From assembly GCA_963698645.1 (NCBI GenBank), contig CAVORP010000001.1:186001-250000 (forward strand): DNA of 64,000 nucleotides. The letters run 5' to 3'. Below the pieces are notes generated by a model. That model was not told where the DNA came from. It ran no database searches and saw nothing but the letters and a program-made list of their open reading frames with translations. The DNA comes from Ovoidimarina sp963698645. GTDB lineage: Bacteria > Pseudomonadota > Alphaproteobacteria > Rhodobacterales > Rhodobacteraceae. Position 1 is the stretch's first letter. Each line of letters starts with the position of its first letter. This document shows positions 8,046 to 19,242 of this stretch, in pieces. The position numbers and the translations under genes were made by a program.

Positions 8046-8327
8046 CTACTCGACCCCCAGCCGCAGGATCCGCCAGACGATATGCCGCTTTCGGGTCGAT
8101 CCCGGCCGCATCGCCGCGCCGAAATCCAGACCCGACTGACCAGAATCCGAGCGACCGGTTCGGCGCGAGGTGCGGGTCATCACATAATACATGATCGCTG
8201 ATCCGGTCAGAAGCGCGGGCATGCCCGGGATACCCAAGATCTGGACTCCGATGAAATCAAAGACATCTGAGATGAAGTCCGGCTCGTATCCGGGCGCATA
8301 CACCTTCGTTACAGAAGGAATAAACAT
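8046..8327 (-). CDS. Small hypothetical membrane protein (one predicted helix)
   Basis: 93 aa, not recognised. One moderately hydrophobic segment around residues 22-50 (FIGVQILGIPGMPALLTGSA) is followed by a basic stretch (TRTSRRTGR), giving a probable N-out, C-in topology. The layout resembles the neighbouring small protein at 8465-8767. The predicted ATG at 8327 lacks a strong SD. Convergent with prfC. Coding potential is moderate. Confidence 0.5.
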   Translation of the reverse strand: MFIPSVTKVYAPGYEPDFISDVFDFIGVQILGIPGMPALLTGSAIMYYVMTRTSRRTGRSDSGQSGLDFGAAMRPGSTRKRHIVWRILRLGVE

Positions 8328-8362
8328 GGCGTTTCACTCAACAAACGCCCCCAAAATCCATG

Positions 8363-8397
8363 ATTGCACCCGATAATGGCAAAAACCGGGTGGCAAT
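8363..8397. promoter_or_regulatory. Bulged inverted repeat upstream of the 93-aa gene
   Basis: ATTGCACCCG (8363-8372) pairs with CGGGTGGCAAT (8387-8397) with one bulged base. It lies 36-70 bases upstream of the minus-strand start at 8327, in promoter or 5'-leader position. Possible operator or leader hairpin; function inferred only from position. Confidence 0.35.
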
Positions 8398-8464
8398 CTA
8401 GGTGAATCGAAGATGAATTCGTCGTCTTATCAGAACTTTGCGGCGCGATCCGATGCGGCGGCGC

Positions 8465-8767
8465 CTATCCGTCGCCCCAATGGCCGCCGTGAGCGCCAAG
8501 GCGCGGATTGATTCCGACGGTCTGCAATTCGGGTCGGATGAGCGCCTCTGTCGATGGAACGGCGGGGCCGTTTTCCCGCTGCTTCCGACGCCGTCTCTTG
8601 CGCTCTGCCCGCGAAATCACAACGTAAAGCAACCCGATCGTCACATAGATCGGCATCGGCCCGGTAAATGCATCGGGCAGGAACGGGAACAACTCCAAAA
8701 GGAGCGATCCCTGATCGGCATCCGGCGCCATCCGGTGACCCGGCAGGTTCTGGAGGGAAGAGGACAT
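8465..8767 (-). CDS. Small hypothetical membrane protein with basic C-terminal tail
   Basis: 100 aa, not recognised. A hydrophobic segment (MPIYVTIGLLYVVISRAERK, residues about 38-57) is followed by a very basic run (RKRRRRKQRENG), so it should be a single-pass protein with a cytoplasmic tail. The start at 8767 is well supported by a GAGGAG ribosome-binding site 7 bases upstream. Similar organisation to the 93-aa protein next door suggests a small paralogous family, but identity is too low to be sure. Confidence 0.6.
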   Translation of the reverse strand: MSSSLQNLPGHRMAPDADQGSLLLELFPFLPDAFTGPMPIYVTIGLLYVVISRAERKRRRRKQRENGPAVPSTEALIRPELQTVGINPRLGAHGGHWGDG

Positions 8768-9323
8768 GACAGTCTCCTCGTTGCAGCATGATTGTCCTGA
8801 ACTTTACAGAGAATCTGGGCGGGAATGTGGCGGACCTCCGGGCCCTCGCATACAATCCTGGCTCAGATCACCCGATTTCCCACGGTTGGCTGACAATAAC
8901 CCATGAATGCCTGCCCGACCGGCCCTGCGCCCCAATCGACGCCACGGGGTGTCATCGCCGGTTTGTGGATAAATCTGTGCGCCGAATTCCGGCCACCTCG
9001 CCCGGACTGGAACACCGCCGCCTTCTGCACCGCAGCGACACCCCATGCCCCGCCCGCCACCCGGGCAGTTCTCCGGCCCGCCGCGCCATTCTCAAGAGAG
9101 TGCCCCGGAGATCCGAGACAGTATGTACAGGATGCATTCATTGTCTCTCGATAAGAAACGAACTGTCGATCCCGCGTCCCGTCCATCTTGCCGCAGGTGC
9201 AAAGTATTCACTCACATTGACCCGTCGCAGCAAACATTGTAGGTCGAAGGCCTTAAGAGGCGACTTGTGTATAAGTTGCGGCCATCCGGGCCCCAAGCCT
9301 CGCAGCCGACGGGCCTACAAGCG
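8768..9323. other. Long intergenic region and helicase leader, no convincing gene
   Basis: About 550 bases between a small membrane-protein gene and the helicase. Open frames exist on both strands but show no conserved composition, no SD and poor codon use, so I do not call them. The distal part is AT-richer (AAAGTATTCACTCACATTGA around 9200) and probably holds the helicase promoter and a long 5' leader, as is common for cold-induced DEAD-box helicases. Confidence 0.45.
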
Positions 9324-9340
9324 GTCCGTAACTCACGGAC
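9324..9340 (+). promoter_or_regulatory. Leader hairpin immediately before the helicase start codon
   Basis: GTCCGT (9324-9329) and ACGGAC (9335-9340) form a 6-bp stem with loop AACTC. The ATG is at 9345, so the stem covers the only SD-like bases (GGAC) before the start. This could make initiation temperature- or factor-dependent. Confidence 0.45.
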
Positions 9341-9344
9341 GTTT

Positions 9345-10848
9345 ATGACGAAGTTTGCAGACCTAAATCTGTCCCCGAAAGTACTGAAAGCCGTCGAAGA
9401 GGCGGGCTATGAGACGCCGACCCCGATTCAGGCAGGCGCCATTCCCCCCGCGCTGGAAGGCCGGGACGTGCTGGGCATCGCCCAGACCGGAACCGGCAAG
9501 ACCGCCAGCTTCACGCTGCCGATGATCTGCAAGCTCGCCCGCGGCCGCGCCCGCGCCCGCATGCCGCGCAGTCTTGTTCTCTGCCCGACGCGGGAACTGG
9601 CCGCGCAGGTGGCCGAGAATTTCGATACCTATTCCAAGCATGTCAAACTGACCAAGGCGCTGCTGATCGGCGGCGTCAGCTTCAAGGAACAGGATATCCT
9701 GATCGACCGGGGCGTCGACGTCCTGATCGCCACGCCGGGCCGCCTGCTCGATCATTTCGAACGCGGCAAGCTTCTGCTCACCGGCGTCGAGATCATGGTG
9801 GTGGACGAGGCCGACCGGATGCTCGACATGGGGTTCATCCCCGATATCGAACGCATCTTCAACCTGACGCCCTTCACGCGCCAGACGCTGTTCTTCTCGG
9901 CCACCATGGCGCCCGAGATCGAGCGGATCACCAACACCTTCCTCTCCACCCCCGCGCGGATCGAGGTGGCCCGTCAGGCCACGGCATCCGAGACCATCGA
10001 ACAATCGGTCGTCATGTTCCGCGCGTCGCGCCGCGACCGCGCGGCCAGCGAGAAACGCGCCCTGCTGCGCGCGATGATCGACGCCGAAGGCGACAAATGC
10101 ACCAACGCCATCATCTTCTGCAATCGCAAGACCGATGTGGATATCGTCGCGAAAAGCCTCAAGAAATACGGCTATGACGCCGCGCCGATCCATGGCGATC
10201 TGGAGCAGTCCCAGCGCACGCGCACGCTTGACGGGTTCCGCGACGGGTCGCTGCGCTTTCTCGTGGCCTCCGATGTGGCCGCCCGCGGCCTCGACATTCC
10301 GGCCGTCAGCCACGTGTTCAATTTCGACGTGCCCAGCCATGCCGAGGATTACGTGCACCGGATCGGCCGCACCGGCCGCGCCGGCCGCGACGGCAAGGCG
10401 ATGATGATCTGCGCGCCGCAGGACGAAAAGAACCTCGACGCGATCGAACGGCTGATCGCCAAGGCGATCCCGCGCGGCGACAACCCCCTTGCGACCTCCG
10501 GCGGCGAGACCGCCGAAACGCCCGAGGCCGAAACGGCCGCAGGACGACAAGCCGCGCCGCAGCCGGTCGCGCGGGCGCTCCCGCAGGCAGGACGACGCCC
10601 CGGCCGAAGCCGCAGAGGCCAAGACTGAAATCGAAGACACCACCGCCAAGGCAGCCGAAACGCCAGCCGCCGAAGAGCGGGCGGAACGCGCACCCCGGAA
10701 CCGGGGACGTGGCGGCCGCAACCGCGACAATGATCGCGGCGGCGACAGGCGGGACGGCGATCGCGGCGGCGACAACCGCGTCGTCGGCATGGGCGACCAC
10801 CTGCCCAGCTTCATCGAAAAGAGCTTCGAAGAACGGATGGCAAGCTAG
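9345..10848 (+). CDS. rhlE: DEAD-box ATP-dependent RNA helicase, RhlE-type (one apparent frameshift)
   Basis: About 500 aa. Q motif (TPTPIQAGAIPPAL), motif I AQTGTGKTASF, motif II VDEADRMLDMGF, SATMAPEI, the helicase C motifs VASDVAARGLDIPAVSHVFN and HRIGRTGRAGRDG are all present. RhlE proteins remodel RNA in ribosome maturation and cold adaptation. The C-terminal basic/RG-rich tail (RNRGRGGRNRDNDRGGDRR) is in another frame from about 10540, where a one-base indel in a GC-rich run is likely; the tail ends SFIEKSFEERMAS. The start ATG at 9345 puts FADLNLSPKVLKAV at the N-terminus, as in the family. Long leader upstream. Confidence 0.9.
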
Positions 10849-10904
10849 ATCCGGCTCACCAGCCCCGGCTCTGCCTAACTAGATTCTGCATGCAACCGGC
10901 GGGA

Positions 10905-12576
10905 TCAGCCCAAGCGGCTGATCACCACCGTGACTTCGGGCTTCTTCCCGATTTCGTTCTGGCTGGTCTGGCGCACGATCCGCCGGATTTCCTTCTCCAG
11001 CTCCTCGTCGTTCGACAGGGTCTTGGCCTTCGCCCGCCCGATGAACTGCGACAGGTCCTCTTCCAGCACATCCACCAGCGGCGCGTTCGAAACGCCCGTC
11101 TCGGGCAGCCCCATCAGGTCGCACCACGGATCGCCCAAGGGCTCGCCGCCCTCGTCGACGATCAGCGTCACCACCACATGGCCATTCAGCGCCATCCGGA
11201 TCCGGTCGCGCACGACGCCGTCCATCGCGCCGATCCGCATCAGCCCGTCCAGATAGGTGCGCGAGGCCTCGACATAGCCAACGACCGACGGGGTGTCGCC
11301 CGTCAGGTCCAGAATGGTGCCATTGGGCGCAATCGCGCTGGCAATGCCCGCCCGCTTCGGCAAGACGCGCATGTTCGCGCAGATGCCGATGTTCGCCATG
11401 CATCGGGATCACCATCTTCGGCTTGACCAGCCCATGCATCTCTTCCAGATCGGGCCGGTTGGCATGGCCCGAGACATGGTAATGCCCGTCGCTGCCATCC
11501 ACCACGTCAACGCCCATCTCGCTGAAATTGTTCATGATACGCGCGACGCCCACCTCGTTTCCGGGGATCGTCTTGGACGAGAACAGGAACAGGTCGCCCT
11601 CCGCCAGCGTCAGCCCCTGATATTTCCCGCGCGCCAGCTGGGCCGAGGCCGCGCGGCGTTCGCCCTGACTGCCGGTCACGATCAGCATCAGGTTCTCGCG
11701 CGGATGCTCGACGGCCTCGTCCGGGCTGACGGTCGTCGGGAAATCGGTCAGAACACCGCTTTCCACGCCCGCCTCGATCATCCGCCGCATCGCCCGCCCC
11801 AGAAGACAGACCGACCGGCCCGCCCGCTTGCCGGCTTCCGCCAGTGTCTTGACCCGCGCGATGTTCGACGCGAACGTCGTCGCCACCACCATGCGCGGCG
11901 CATTCTGCCACCAGCGCCTCGATATTCGCGCCCACGCTTGCCTCGGACCGGCCGGGATGCGGCGAAAAGACATTGGTGGAATCGCAGACAAGCGCGCGAA
12001 CGCCGCCCTTCGCCACATCCGCCCACAAGCGCGCGGTCGAAGGCCTCGCCCACCACCGGGGTCTCGTCGATCTTGAAATCGCCGGTATGCACGATCCGCC
12101 CCGCGGGCGTATCGATCACCAGCGCCGAGGCTTCGGGGATCGAATGCGACACCGGCAGGAACCCCACCTTGAACGGCCCCGCGCTGACCTGGCTCGGCCA
12201 AGGCTCGGCGGTCAGAACCTCCAGCGCGATCATGGCCCTGATCGTCCATCTTGCGTCGCGCGATATTGGCCGTGAACCGCCGCGCATGGATCTTCGCCCG
12301 CAGCCGGCCCCAGAGATGGCCCACCGCGCCCACGTGATCCTCATGCGCATGGGTGATGAAGATCGCCTCGATCCGGTCGGCCCGCTCGGCCAGCCATTGG
12401 ATATCGGCAAAGATCAGATCGACGCCCGGCGTGCTGTCCATATCGGGGAATGTCACGCCCAGATCGACGACGATCAGCCGCTCCTTGTCCGCCGGCCCAT
12501 AGCCGTAGACATAGCAATTCATCCCGATCTCCCCCGCGCCTCCAAGGGGAAGATAAATCAGCCTGTCGCTGCTCAT
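10905..12576 (-). CDS. rnj: Ribonuclease J (several apparent frameshifts)
   Basis: About 557 aa metallo-beta-lactamase/beta-CASP ribonuclease for mRNA decay and rRNA processing. The start MSSDRLIYLPLGGAGEIGMN and zinc motif THAHEDHVGAVGHLWGRL are intact; the beta-CASP segments (LVCDSTNVFSPHPGRSEASV, MVVATTFASNIARVKTLAEA, LMLIVTGSQGERRAASAQLA) and the C-terminus (KPEVTVVISRLG) occur in alternating frames. Shifts are near 12233, 12030, 11905 and 11355. Every expected block is present, in order, in a gene of normal length, which points to indel errors and not decay. ATGA overlap with the coaX stop upstream. Confidence 0.88.
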
Positions 12577-13352
12577 GCCGCTTGCCTGTCCTTGTTGTAT
12601 TTGTGGATGATGGTCAGCCCATGCATCGTTAGATCGTCCTCGAACGCATCGAACAGCGCCTCGGACTGTTGAAAGAGCGGCGCAAGACCGCCGGTCGAGA
12701 TGATCTGCATCTCGCTTCCGCGTTCGGCCCGTATACGCGCGCAGATTTCACGCACAAGCCCGATATAGCCCCAGAAGATGCCCGACTGCATGCAGGCCAC
12801 GGTATTGGTGCCGATCACCGTTTGCGGTTTCGAGATGTCGACATGGGGCAGCGCCGCCGCCGCCTGATGCAGTGCCTCCAGCGACAGGTTCACCCCCGGC
12901 GCGATCACCCCGCCCACATAGGCGCCGTCCACATCCACCACGTCAAAGGTCGTCGCGGTCCCGAAATCCACGACGATAAGGTTCCCGCCATGCCGGTCGA
13001 ACGCGCCCGCGGTATTGACCAGCCGGTCGGGGCCGACCTGCGTGCCCGCATCCACGCGCGGCGGCGCGGGCAAAAGACATTCGGGCTTGCCCACCACAAG
13101 GGGCCGCGTGTTGAAATAGCGGTCCGCCAGAACCCGAAGGTTGAACACGACGCGCGGCACCGTGGACGAGATGATCACCTCGTCGATCTCCATCTTCAGA
13201 CCCTTGTGCGCCATAAGCGTCGACAGCCAGACGTAATACTGGTCCGCCGTACGCTGCCATTCGGTCGAGGCGCGGAAGGTGGCAAGAAACTCGGTCCCGT
13301 CCCAGATCGCGAAGACCGTGTTGGTGTTGCCGCAGTCAATGGCCAGAAGCAT
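12573..13352 (-). CDS. coaX: Type III pantothenate kinase
   Basis: 259 aa, catalyses ATP-dependent phosphorylation of pantothenate, the first step of CoA synthesis. Phosphate-binding DCGNTNTVFAIWDG at the N-terminus, GPDRLVNTAGAF (residues about 106-117) and VVDFGTATTFDVV (about 126-138) are the ASKHA-type CoaX motifs; intact frame. It sits between birA and rnj with only 12 bases to birA and a 4-base ATGA overlap with rnj, a gene order common downstream of nuoN in alphaproteobacteria. Confidence 0.95.
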   Translation of the reverse strand: MLLAIDCGNTNTVFAIWDGTEFLATFRASTEWQRTADQYYVWLSTLMAHKGLKMEIDEVIISSTVPRVVFNLRVLADRYFNTRPLVVGKPECLLPAPPRVDAGTQVGPDRLVNTAGAFDRHGGNLIVVDFGTATTFDVVDVDGAYVGGVIAPGVNLSLEALHQAAAALPHVDISKPQTVIGTNTVACMQSGIFWGYIGLVREICARIRAERGSEMQIISTGGLAPLFQQSEALFDAFEDDLTMHGLTIIHKYNKDRQAA

Positions 13353-13364
13353 GACTTTGCCCTT

Positions 13365-14112
13365 TCAGAAATAGATATCCGCCGCCGGGATGCGCACGGG
13401 TCCGGTGCCGGTAATCAGCACGAGCTGACCATCCTCGTCCACCGTGTCGAAGATCCCGGTGACCGAGCGGTTGCCGGTCCGCGCCGTGATTTCCTCGCCC
13501 AGCTTCGCGGCCCGCGCCAGCCAGTCCTGCCGGATCGCGTCGAACCCCAGCCGCTCCAGAACCAGTTCCTCGGTCGCGTAATGTCCTGCAAGGATCGACA
13601 GGAAATCCGTCGCATCCACCGACTCACCGGTGACATCGCGCAGGGCGATGGGGGCAAAGGCCGCGTCGGGCTCGGCCTTCGGGCGCGCGGATCAGGTTCA
13701 CCCCGATCCCGATCGCCAGCCAATCCACCTGGGTGGAATTCCCGGCACTCTCCAGCAGGATCCCCGCCACCTTCCGCCCATCCAGAAGCACATCGTTCGG
13801 CCATTTCAGCGCCAGAAGATCGCGCGGGGCATACATCGCCAATGTCTCGTAAAGCGCGTTGGCGGCAAGGAACGATCGCAAGGCCGCCCAGGCGGGCACA
13901 CCGCCCGGCCGCATCACAAGGGTGGCTGCGAAATTTCCCGGCGGATTGGCCCATGCCCTGCCCCGCCGCCCGCGGGCCGCGGTCTGATGATGCGCCAGGA
14001 TCCATGTGGGCCGTGCCAGGCGGGATGCGATCCGCACCGCTTCCGCATTCGTGCTGTCGACGGACCGCAGGACGATCCGGTCATAGCCACCGGGCCAAAG
14101 GTCAGTTGACAA
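13365..14112 (-). CDS. birA: Biotin-[acetyl-CoA-carboxylase] ligase (one apparent frameshift)
   Basis: About 249 aa, without the N-terminal DNA-binding domain of E. coli BirA. Conserved ligase blocks: VLRSVDSTNAEA, HHQTAARGRRGRAWANPPGN (biotin/adenylate loop), LKWPNDVLLDGRKVAGILLE and IGIGVNLI. After about residue 145 the frame shifts (near 13685) to the C-terminal SH3-like domain (RSVTGIFDTVDEDGQLVLIT). The likely start is the TTG at 14110-14112, overlapping the nuoN stop by 11 bases. It biotinylates carrier domains such as that of the methylcrotonyl-CoA carboxylase encoded in this window. Confidence 0.87.
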
Positions 14113-15543
14113 GGGTCGCTGCGGCGGCGGCCGCAAGGGCCTCGACGCCGAACAGGTTGATGACCCCCAGAACCATGATCGCGGCGCTCCCCATCAGGAA
14201 GGCACCGAGAATTGGCGACCCTCCGGCATCGAGCCCGTCCCGTTCCTCCCCGAAATACATCAGGTAGACAAGGCGCAAGTAATAGAACGCCCCGATCACC
14301 GAGGCCACGACACCCGCCACCGCAAGCCACGCCATATCCGCCTCGACCGCGGCCAGCAGCACGTAATATTTGCCGAAGAAGCCCACCAGCGGCGGCACGC
14401 CCGCAAGGCTGAACAACAGCACCAGCATCGCCAGCGCCCGCGCCGGACTTGTCCGGGCATACAGGTTCAGGCTGGCGATATCGGTCACCTGCTGTCCGTC
14501 CCGCTCCATCGAAAGGATGAAGGCGAAGGTGCCCACGTTCATCGTCACGTAGATCGCCATATAGACCAGCATCGCCTGCACGCCGAATGCCGTGCCCGCC
14601 GCGAGCCCCATCAGGGCATAGCCCATATGCGCGATCGACGAATAGGCCATCAGCCGCTTGATATCGCGCTGCCCGATCGCGGCCACGGCGCCAAGGAACA
14701 TCGACAGGACCGACAGAAGCGCCAGGATCTGCTGCCAGTCCGCGACCACACCGCCGAACGCATCATGCACCACGCGGGCGAAACAGCGCCATTGCGGCAA
14801 CCTTTGGGGCAGTCGCGAAAAAGGCCGTGACCGGCGTCGGTGACCCTTCATAGACATCGGGCGTCCACATGTGGAACGGCACTGCCGAGACCTTGAACGC
14901 AAGGCCCGTGATCAGGAACACCAGACCGAACAGAAGGCCCAGCGGGATCTCGCCCGCGTTCACCACCGCGATGATCCCCGCGAACTGGGTCGTTCCCGCA
15001 AATCCATAGGTCAGCGACGCGCCATAAAGCAGCATGCCCGACGACAGCGCCCCCAGGACGAAGTATTTCAGACCGGCCTCGGTCGATTTCGCACTGTCGC
15101 GCCGCAGGCTCGCGACCACGTAAAGCGCAAGTGACTGAAGCTCCAGCCCCATGTAGAGCGTCATCAGGTCCCCGGCCGATACCATGACCATCATGCCCAC
15201 CGCCGACAGCGCGATCAGGATCGGGTATTCGAACCGCAACAGGTTGCGCCGGGCCATGTAGCCTTCGCTCATCACCAGAATGGCCGCCGCGGCCAGAAGG
15301 ATCATGACCTTGGCGAAAGCGCGAAAACGCATCGTCGACGAACATGCCGTCGAAGGCCGCCGTGGTTCCCTGCCCGGCGATGCCGATCCAGACCGCGACC
15401 AGCACGAACAGCCCCGAGGTGGTCCAGACCAGCATCGGCGCGGTCCTGTCCTTGCCCGTATAGACCCCGAACAGAAGCGCCATCATCGCGAAGACCGCGA
15501 TCACAAGCTCGGGCAGAACGGCAGAGAAATCAGCGGAGGTCAT
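14102..15543 (-). CDS. nuoN: NADH-quinone oxidoreductase subunit N (apparent frameshifts)
   Basis: About 480 aa antiporter-like proton-pumping subunit of complex I. N-terminus MTSADFSAVLPELVIAVFAM, the central LALYVVASLRRDSAKSTEAG and FKVSAVPFHMWTPDVYEGSP, and RDIKRLMAYSSIAHMGYALM are all recognisable but lie in three frames; shifts are near 15325 and 14778. ATG at 15543 is 9 bases beyond the corrected nuoM stop. Last nuo gene; birA follows by overlap. Confidence 0.92.
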
Positions 15544-15552
15544 GATCGGTCC

Positions 15553-17089
15553 TCAATTCCCGGCGACCCGCGTGTCGGCAGCGACCAAGCGCGGTTTCAT
15601 AATCGGTGACAAGCGCGCCCACCGAGGGACCGATGATATCGGTCACAAGGCTCGGATAGACGCCCAGCAGAAGGGTCATCACCACGAGGGGCGCGAAGAT
15701 CGCCCGCTCGCGGCGGCCCATATCGGTGATCGACTTCAGGCTTTCCTTGATCAGGTCGCCCATCACGACCCGGCGATACAGCCAAAGCGCATAGGCCGCC
15801 GACAGGATCACACCCGTGGCCGCCACGGCGGCGACCCATGTGTTGACCTGGAACACGCCCAGAAGCGTCAGGAATTCCCCGATGAAGCCCGAGGTTCCCG
15901 GCAGGCCCACATTGGCCATGGTGAACAGCATGAAGATCAGCGCATAGGCCGGCATCCGGTTCACAAGGCCGCCATAGGCGTCGATGTCACGGGTGTGCAT
16001 CCGGTCATAGATCACGCCCACGCATAGGAACAACGCACCCGAGATGAAGCCATGGCTGATCATCTGGAAAATCGCACCGTCCAGCCCCTGCTGATTGGCC
16101 GCGAAGATCCCCATGGTCACAAAGCCCATATGCGCGACCGAGGAATAGGCAATCAGCTTCTTCATGTCCTTCTGCGCCAGCGCCACCAGCGAGGTATAGA
16201 CGATGGCGATGGCCGACAGCCACAGCACCATGGGCGCCAGGATATCCGAGGCCACCGGGAACATCGGCAGGCTGAACCGAAGGAAGCCATAGCCACCCAT
16301 CTTCAACAGGATCGCCGCCAGCACAACCGACCCCGCCGTGGGGGCCTGCACGTGGGCGTCCGGAAGCCATGTATGCACCGGCCACATGGGCATCTTCACC
16401 GCGAAGCTGGCAAAGAAAGCGATCCACATCAGCGTCTGCGCCCCGCCCACGATCTGGATCCCCAGAAGGCTGAACGTCTCGGACCCGAACTGGTGGTTCA
16501 GCAGCGTCGGAATATCGGTGCTGCCCGCATCCACATACATCGCGATCATCGCGATCAGCATCAGCACCGACCCGAGGAAGGTGTAGAGGAAGAACTTGAA
16601 CGAGGCATAGATCCGTTCCTTGCCGCCCCAGATGCCGATGATCAGGAACATCGGGATCAGCCCCGCCTCGAAGAACAGGTAGAATAGCACCAGATCCAGC
16701 GCCACGAACACGCCGATCATCAGCGTTTCCAGCACGAGGAAGGCGATCATGTATTCCTTCACCCGATAGGTCACATCCCAGCAGGAGGCGATCACCAGCG
16801 GCATCAGGAAAGTGGTCAGCATGACGAACAACACGCTGATCCCGTCCACACCCATCTTGTAGTTCAGGCCAAGGATCCACGCGCGCTCTTCCACGAACTG
16901 AAAGCCCGTGTTCTGCGGGTCGAAGCCGGCAATCAGGAAGATCGACAACAGAAAGGTCGCGGTGGTGGCGATCAGCGCAAGCCACTTGGCGTTCTTCTGC
17001 GCCGCTTCGTCGTCACCCCGCAGGAAGAACCCGAGGATCGCCGCGGCGATCAGCGGCACGAAGGTGATGATCGACAGAAGGTTGTCCAT
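15553..17089 (-). CDS. nuoM: NADH-quinone oxidoreductase subunit M (frameshift in last codons)
   Basis: About 512 aa antiporter-like subunit. Contains VRTx-type core elements: LWGGKERIYASFKF is represented as IGIWGGKERIYASFKFFLYT, and the pumping helix region MPMWPVHTWLPDAHVQAPTA and KKLIAYSSVAHMGFVTMGIF are intact. The start at 17089 shares bases with the nuoL stop (TAATG). A single extra base near 15585 disrupts the last ten or so codons; deleting it gives the ending ADTRVAGN and a stop 9 bases before nuoN, the expected spacing. Confidence 0.93.
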
Positions 17090-19238
17090 TATTCGGCCCC
17101 CCCGCCGATCGTCATCCATGTGATCAGGACCACGACCCCCAGCACCATGGCAAAGGCATAGGTGAACACATAGCCCGACTGCGCCCGGCCCGCGAGCCGC
17201 GTGATGTACGGGATCACGCCCATGGCCAGCCCATTGATGCCGCCATCGATCACGTTGCCATCGCCGCGCGTCCACAGGAACCGGCCAAGCGCCTTTGCGG
17301 GCCGGGTAAAGATCGCGTCATAGATCTCGTCGAAATACCACTTGTTCAGCAGGAACAGGTAGAGAGGCCGCTGGCTCTCCGCCAGCTTTCCGGGCAGGTC
17401 CGGCCTGCGGATATAGAACTGATAGGCGGTCCCGAGACCCAGAAGCATCGCGATGAACGGGCTCCAGATGACCCATGCGGGCACATGATGCGCATCGTCC
17501 AGAACCGTGTTCTCCGGCGCCATGTAGATCGCGCCCTCACCCGGCATCGCGTGGGTGCCGCCGCCGCATCGCCGTGGCCCTCGCCCGCCGCGGCCTCGCC
17601 ATGGCCCTCTCCTTCGGTCGTCTCGCCAGCCGCATGGGCCGCGCCGGGCAAATCGACCGGGGCCGCCGCATGAACCTCGGACGTGGGAATGCCAAAGAAC
17701 ACCTCGACCTTGTGATGGTCGCCAAAGAACGGCTTGTACCAGACCATTCCCGCCAGGACCGCACCCACGGCCAGCACGCCAAGCGGCGCGATCATCGTCA
17801 TCGGGCTTTCATGGGCGTGCTCATGGGTATGCTTGTTGCCCCGCGCCTCGCCATAAAAGGTCATGAACATCAGCCGCCAGGAATAGAAACTGGTGAACAG
17901 TGCCGCGATCACCAGCGCCCAGAAGGCGAATGTCGACACGCCTGTTCCGGCGGCAAAGGTGCTTTCGATCACCGCATCCTTCGACAGGAAGCCCGCGAAC
18001 CCGATCGGCACACCGCCGAGCTTGAACAGCGTCGCGGGAATGCCGACCCCGGTGATCGCCAGCGTCCCGATCATCATCGCCCAGAACGTGTAGGGGATCT
18101 TCTTGCGCAGGCCCCCATAGTTCCGCATGTCCTGCTCGTGATGCATCGCATGGATCACCGAGCCCGCGCCAAGAAACAGCATCGCCTTGAAGAAGGCATG
18201 GGTGAACAGGTGGAACATCGCCACGCTGTAGACACCCACCCCGGCGGCCACGAACATGTAGCCAAGCTGCGAACATGTGGAATAGGCGATGACGCGCTTG
18301 ATGTCGTTCTGAACAAGACCCACCGTCGCCGCAAAGAAAGCCGTACAGGCACCGATGGCCACGATGAACCCGGTCGCATAGGGCGCGAATTCCATCACCG
18401 GCGACATCCGGCAGACAAGGAACACGCCCGCCGTCACCATGGTCGCGGCATGGATCAGCGCCGACACCGGCGTCGGGCCTTCCATCGCATCGGGCAGCCA
18501 TGTGTGCAGGAACAACTGCGCCGACTTGCCCATGGCGCCGATGAACAGAAGGAACGCCACCAGCTCGGCGGCATTCCAGTCCCGCCAGAGGAAGGACAAC
18601 TGCGTCTCCGCCAGCTCGGGCGCCGCGGCAAAGATCACGTCGAAATCAATGGAATCCGTCAGGAAGAACAGCGCGAGGATCCCCAGCATGAAGCCGAAAT
18701 CCCCCACCCGGTTCACGACGAACGCCTTGATCGCGGCGGCATTGGCGCTTGGCTTGCGGTAATAGAACCCGATCAGAAGGTAAGACGCGACGCCCACGCC
18801 TTCCCAGCCAAAGAACATCTGCACAAGGTTGTCGGCGGTCACCAGCATCAGCATGGCGAATGTAAAGAACGACAGATACGCAAAGAACCTCGGCCGATAG
18901 ACCTCGCCCTCGCGGAAATTCTCGTCATGGGCCATGTAGCCGAAGGAATAGAGATGCACGAGCGCCGACACAGTGGTGATGACGATCAGCATGATCGCGG
19001 TCAGCCGGTCCAGCCGGATCGCCCAGTCGGTGCTGAGCGACCCGCTTTCGATCCAGCGCAGGATCTGGATCTGCTGGGTCTCGCCGTCAAAGCCCAGAAA
19101 CACCATCCACGACAGGATGGCCGACAGGAACAACAATCCCGTCGAGGTCCACATCGCACCCTGCTCGCCGATGATCCGCCAGCCAAAGCCACAGATCAGC
19201 GCGCCTACGAGCGGGGCAAAGAGGATGATCGTTTCCAT
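17089..19238 (-). CDS. nuoL: NADH-quinone oxidoreductase subunit L (one apparent frameshift)
   Basis: About 716 aa, the distal antiporter-like subunit with the long lateral helix. N-terminus METIILFAPLVGALICGFGW; FFGWEGVGVASYLLIGFYY, LFLHTWLPDAMEGPTPVSAL and KRVIAYSTCSQLGYMFVAAG are classic NuoL segments. Near 17550, in a run of GGCG-rich Ala/Gly codons, the frame shifts and the C-terminal lateral helix/anchor continues (YLFLLNKWYFDEIYDAIFTR) to the stop at 17089. Four-base gap to nuoK. Confidence 0.94.
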
Positions 19239-19242
19239 GGGA

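Noticed and set aside
8788..9348. 186-codon plus-strand frame upstream of the helicase
   Set aside because: Composition is Arg/Cys/His-rich without hydrophobic core, no SD, and it overlaps the helicase start.
10905..12576. RNase J as a pseudogene
   Set aside because: All conserved blocks are present in order at normal length; multiple one-base shifts fit the error pattern seen throughout the window.
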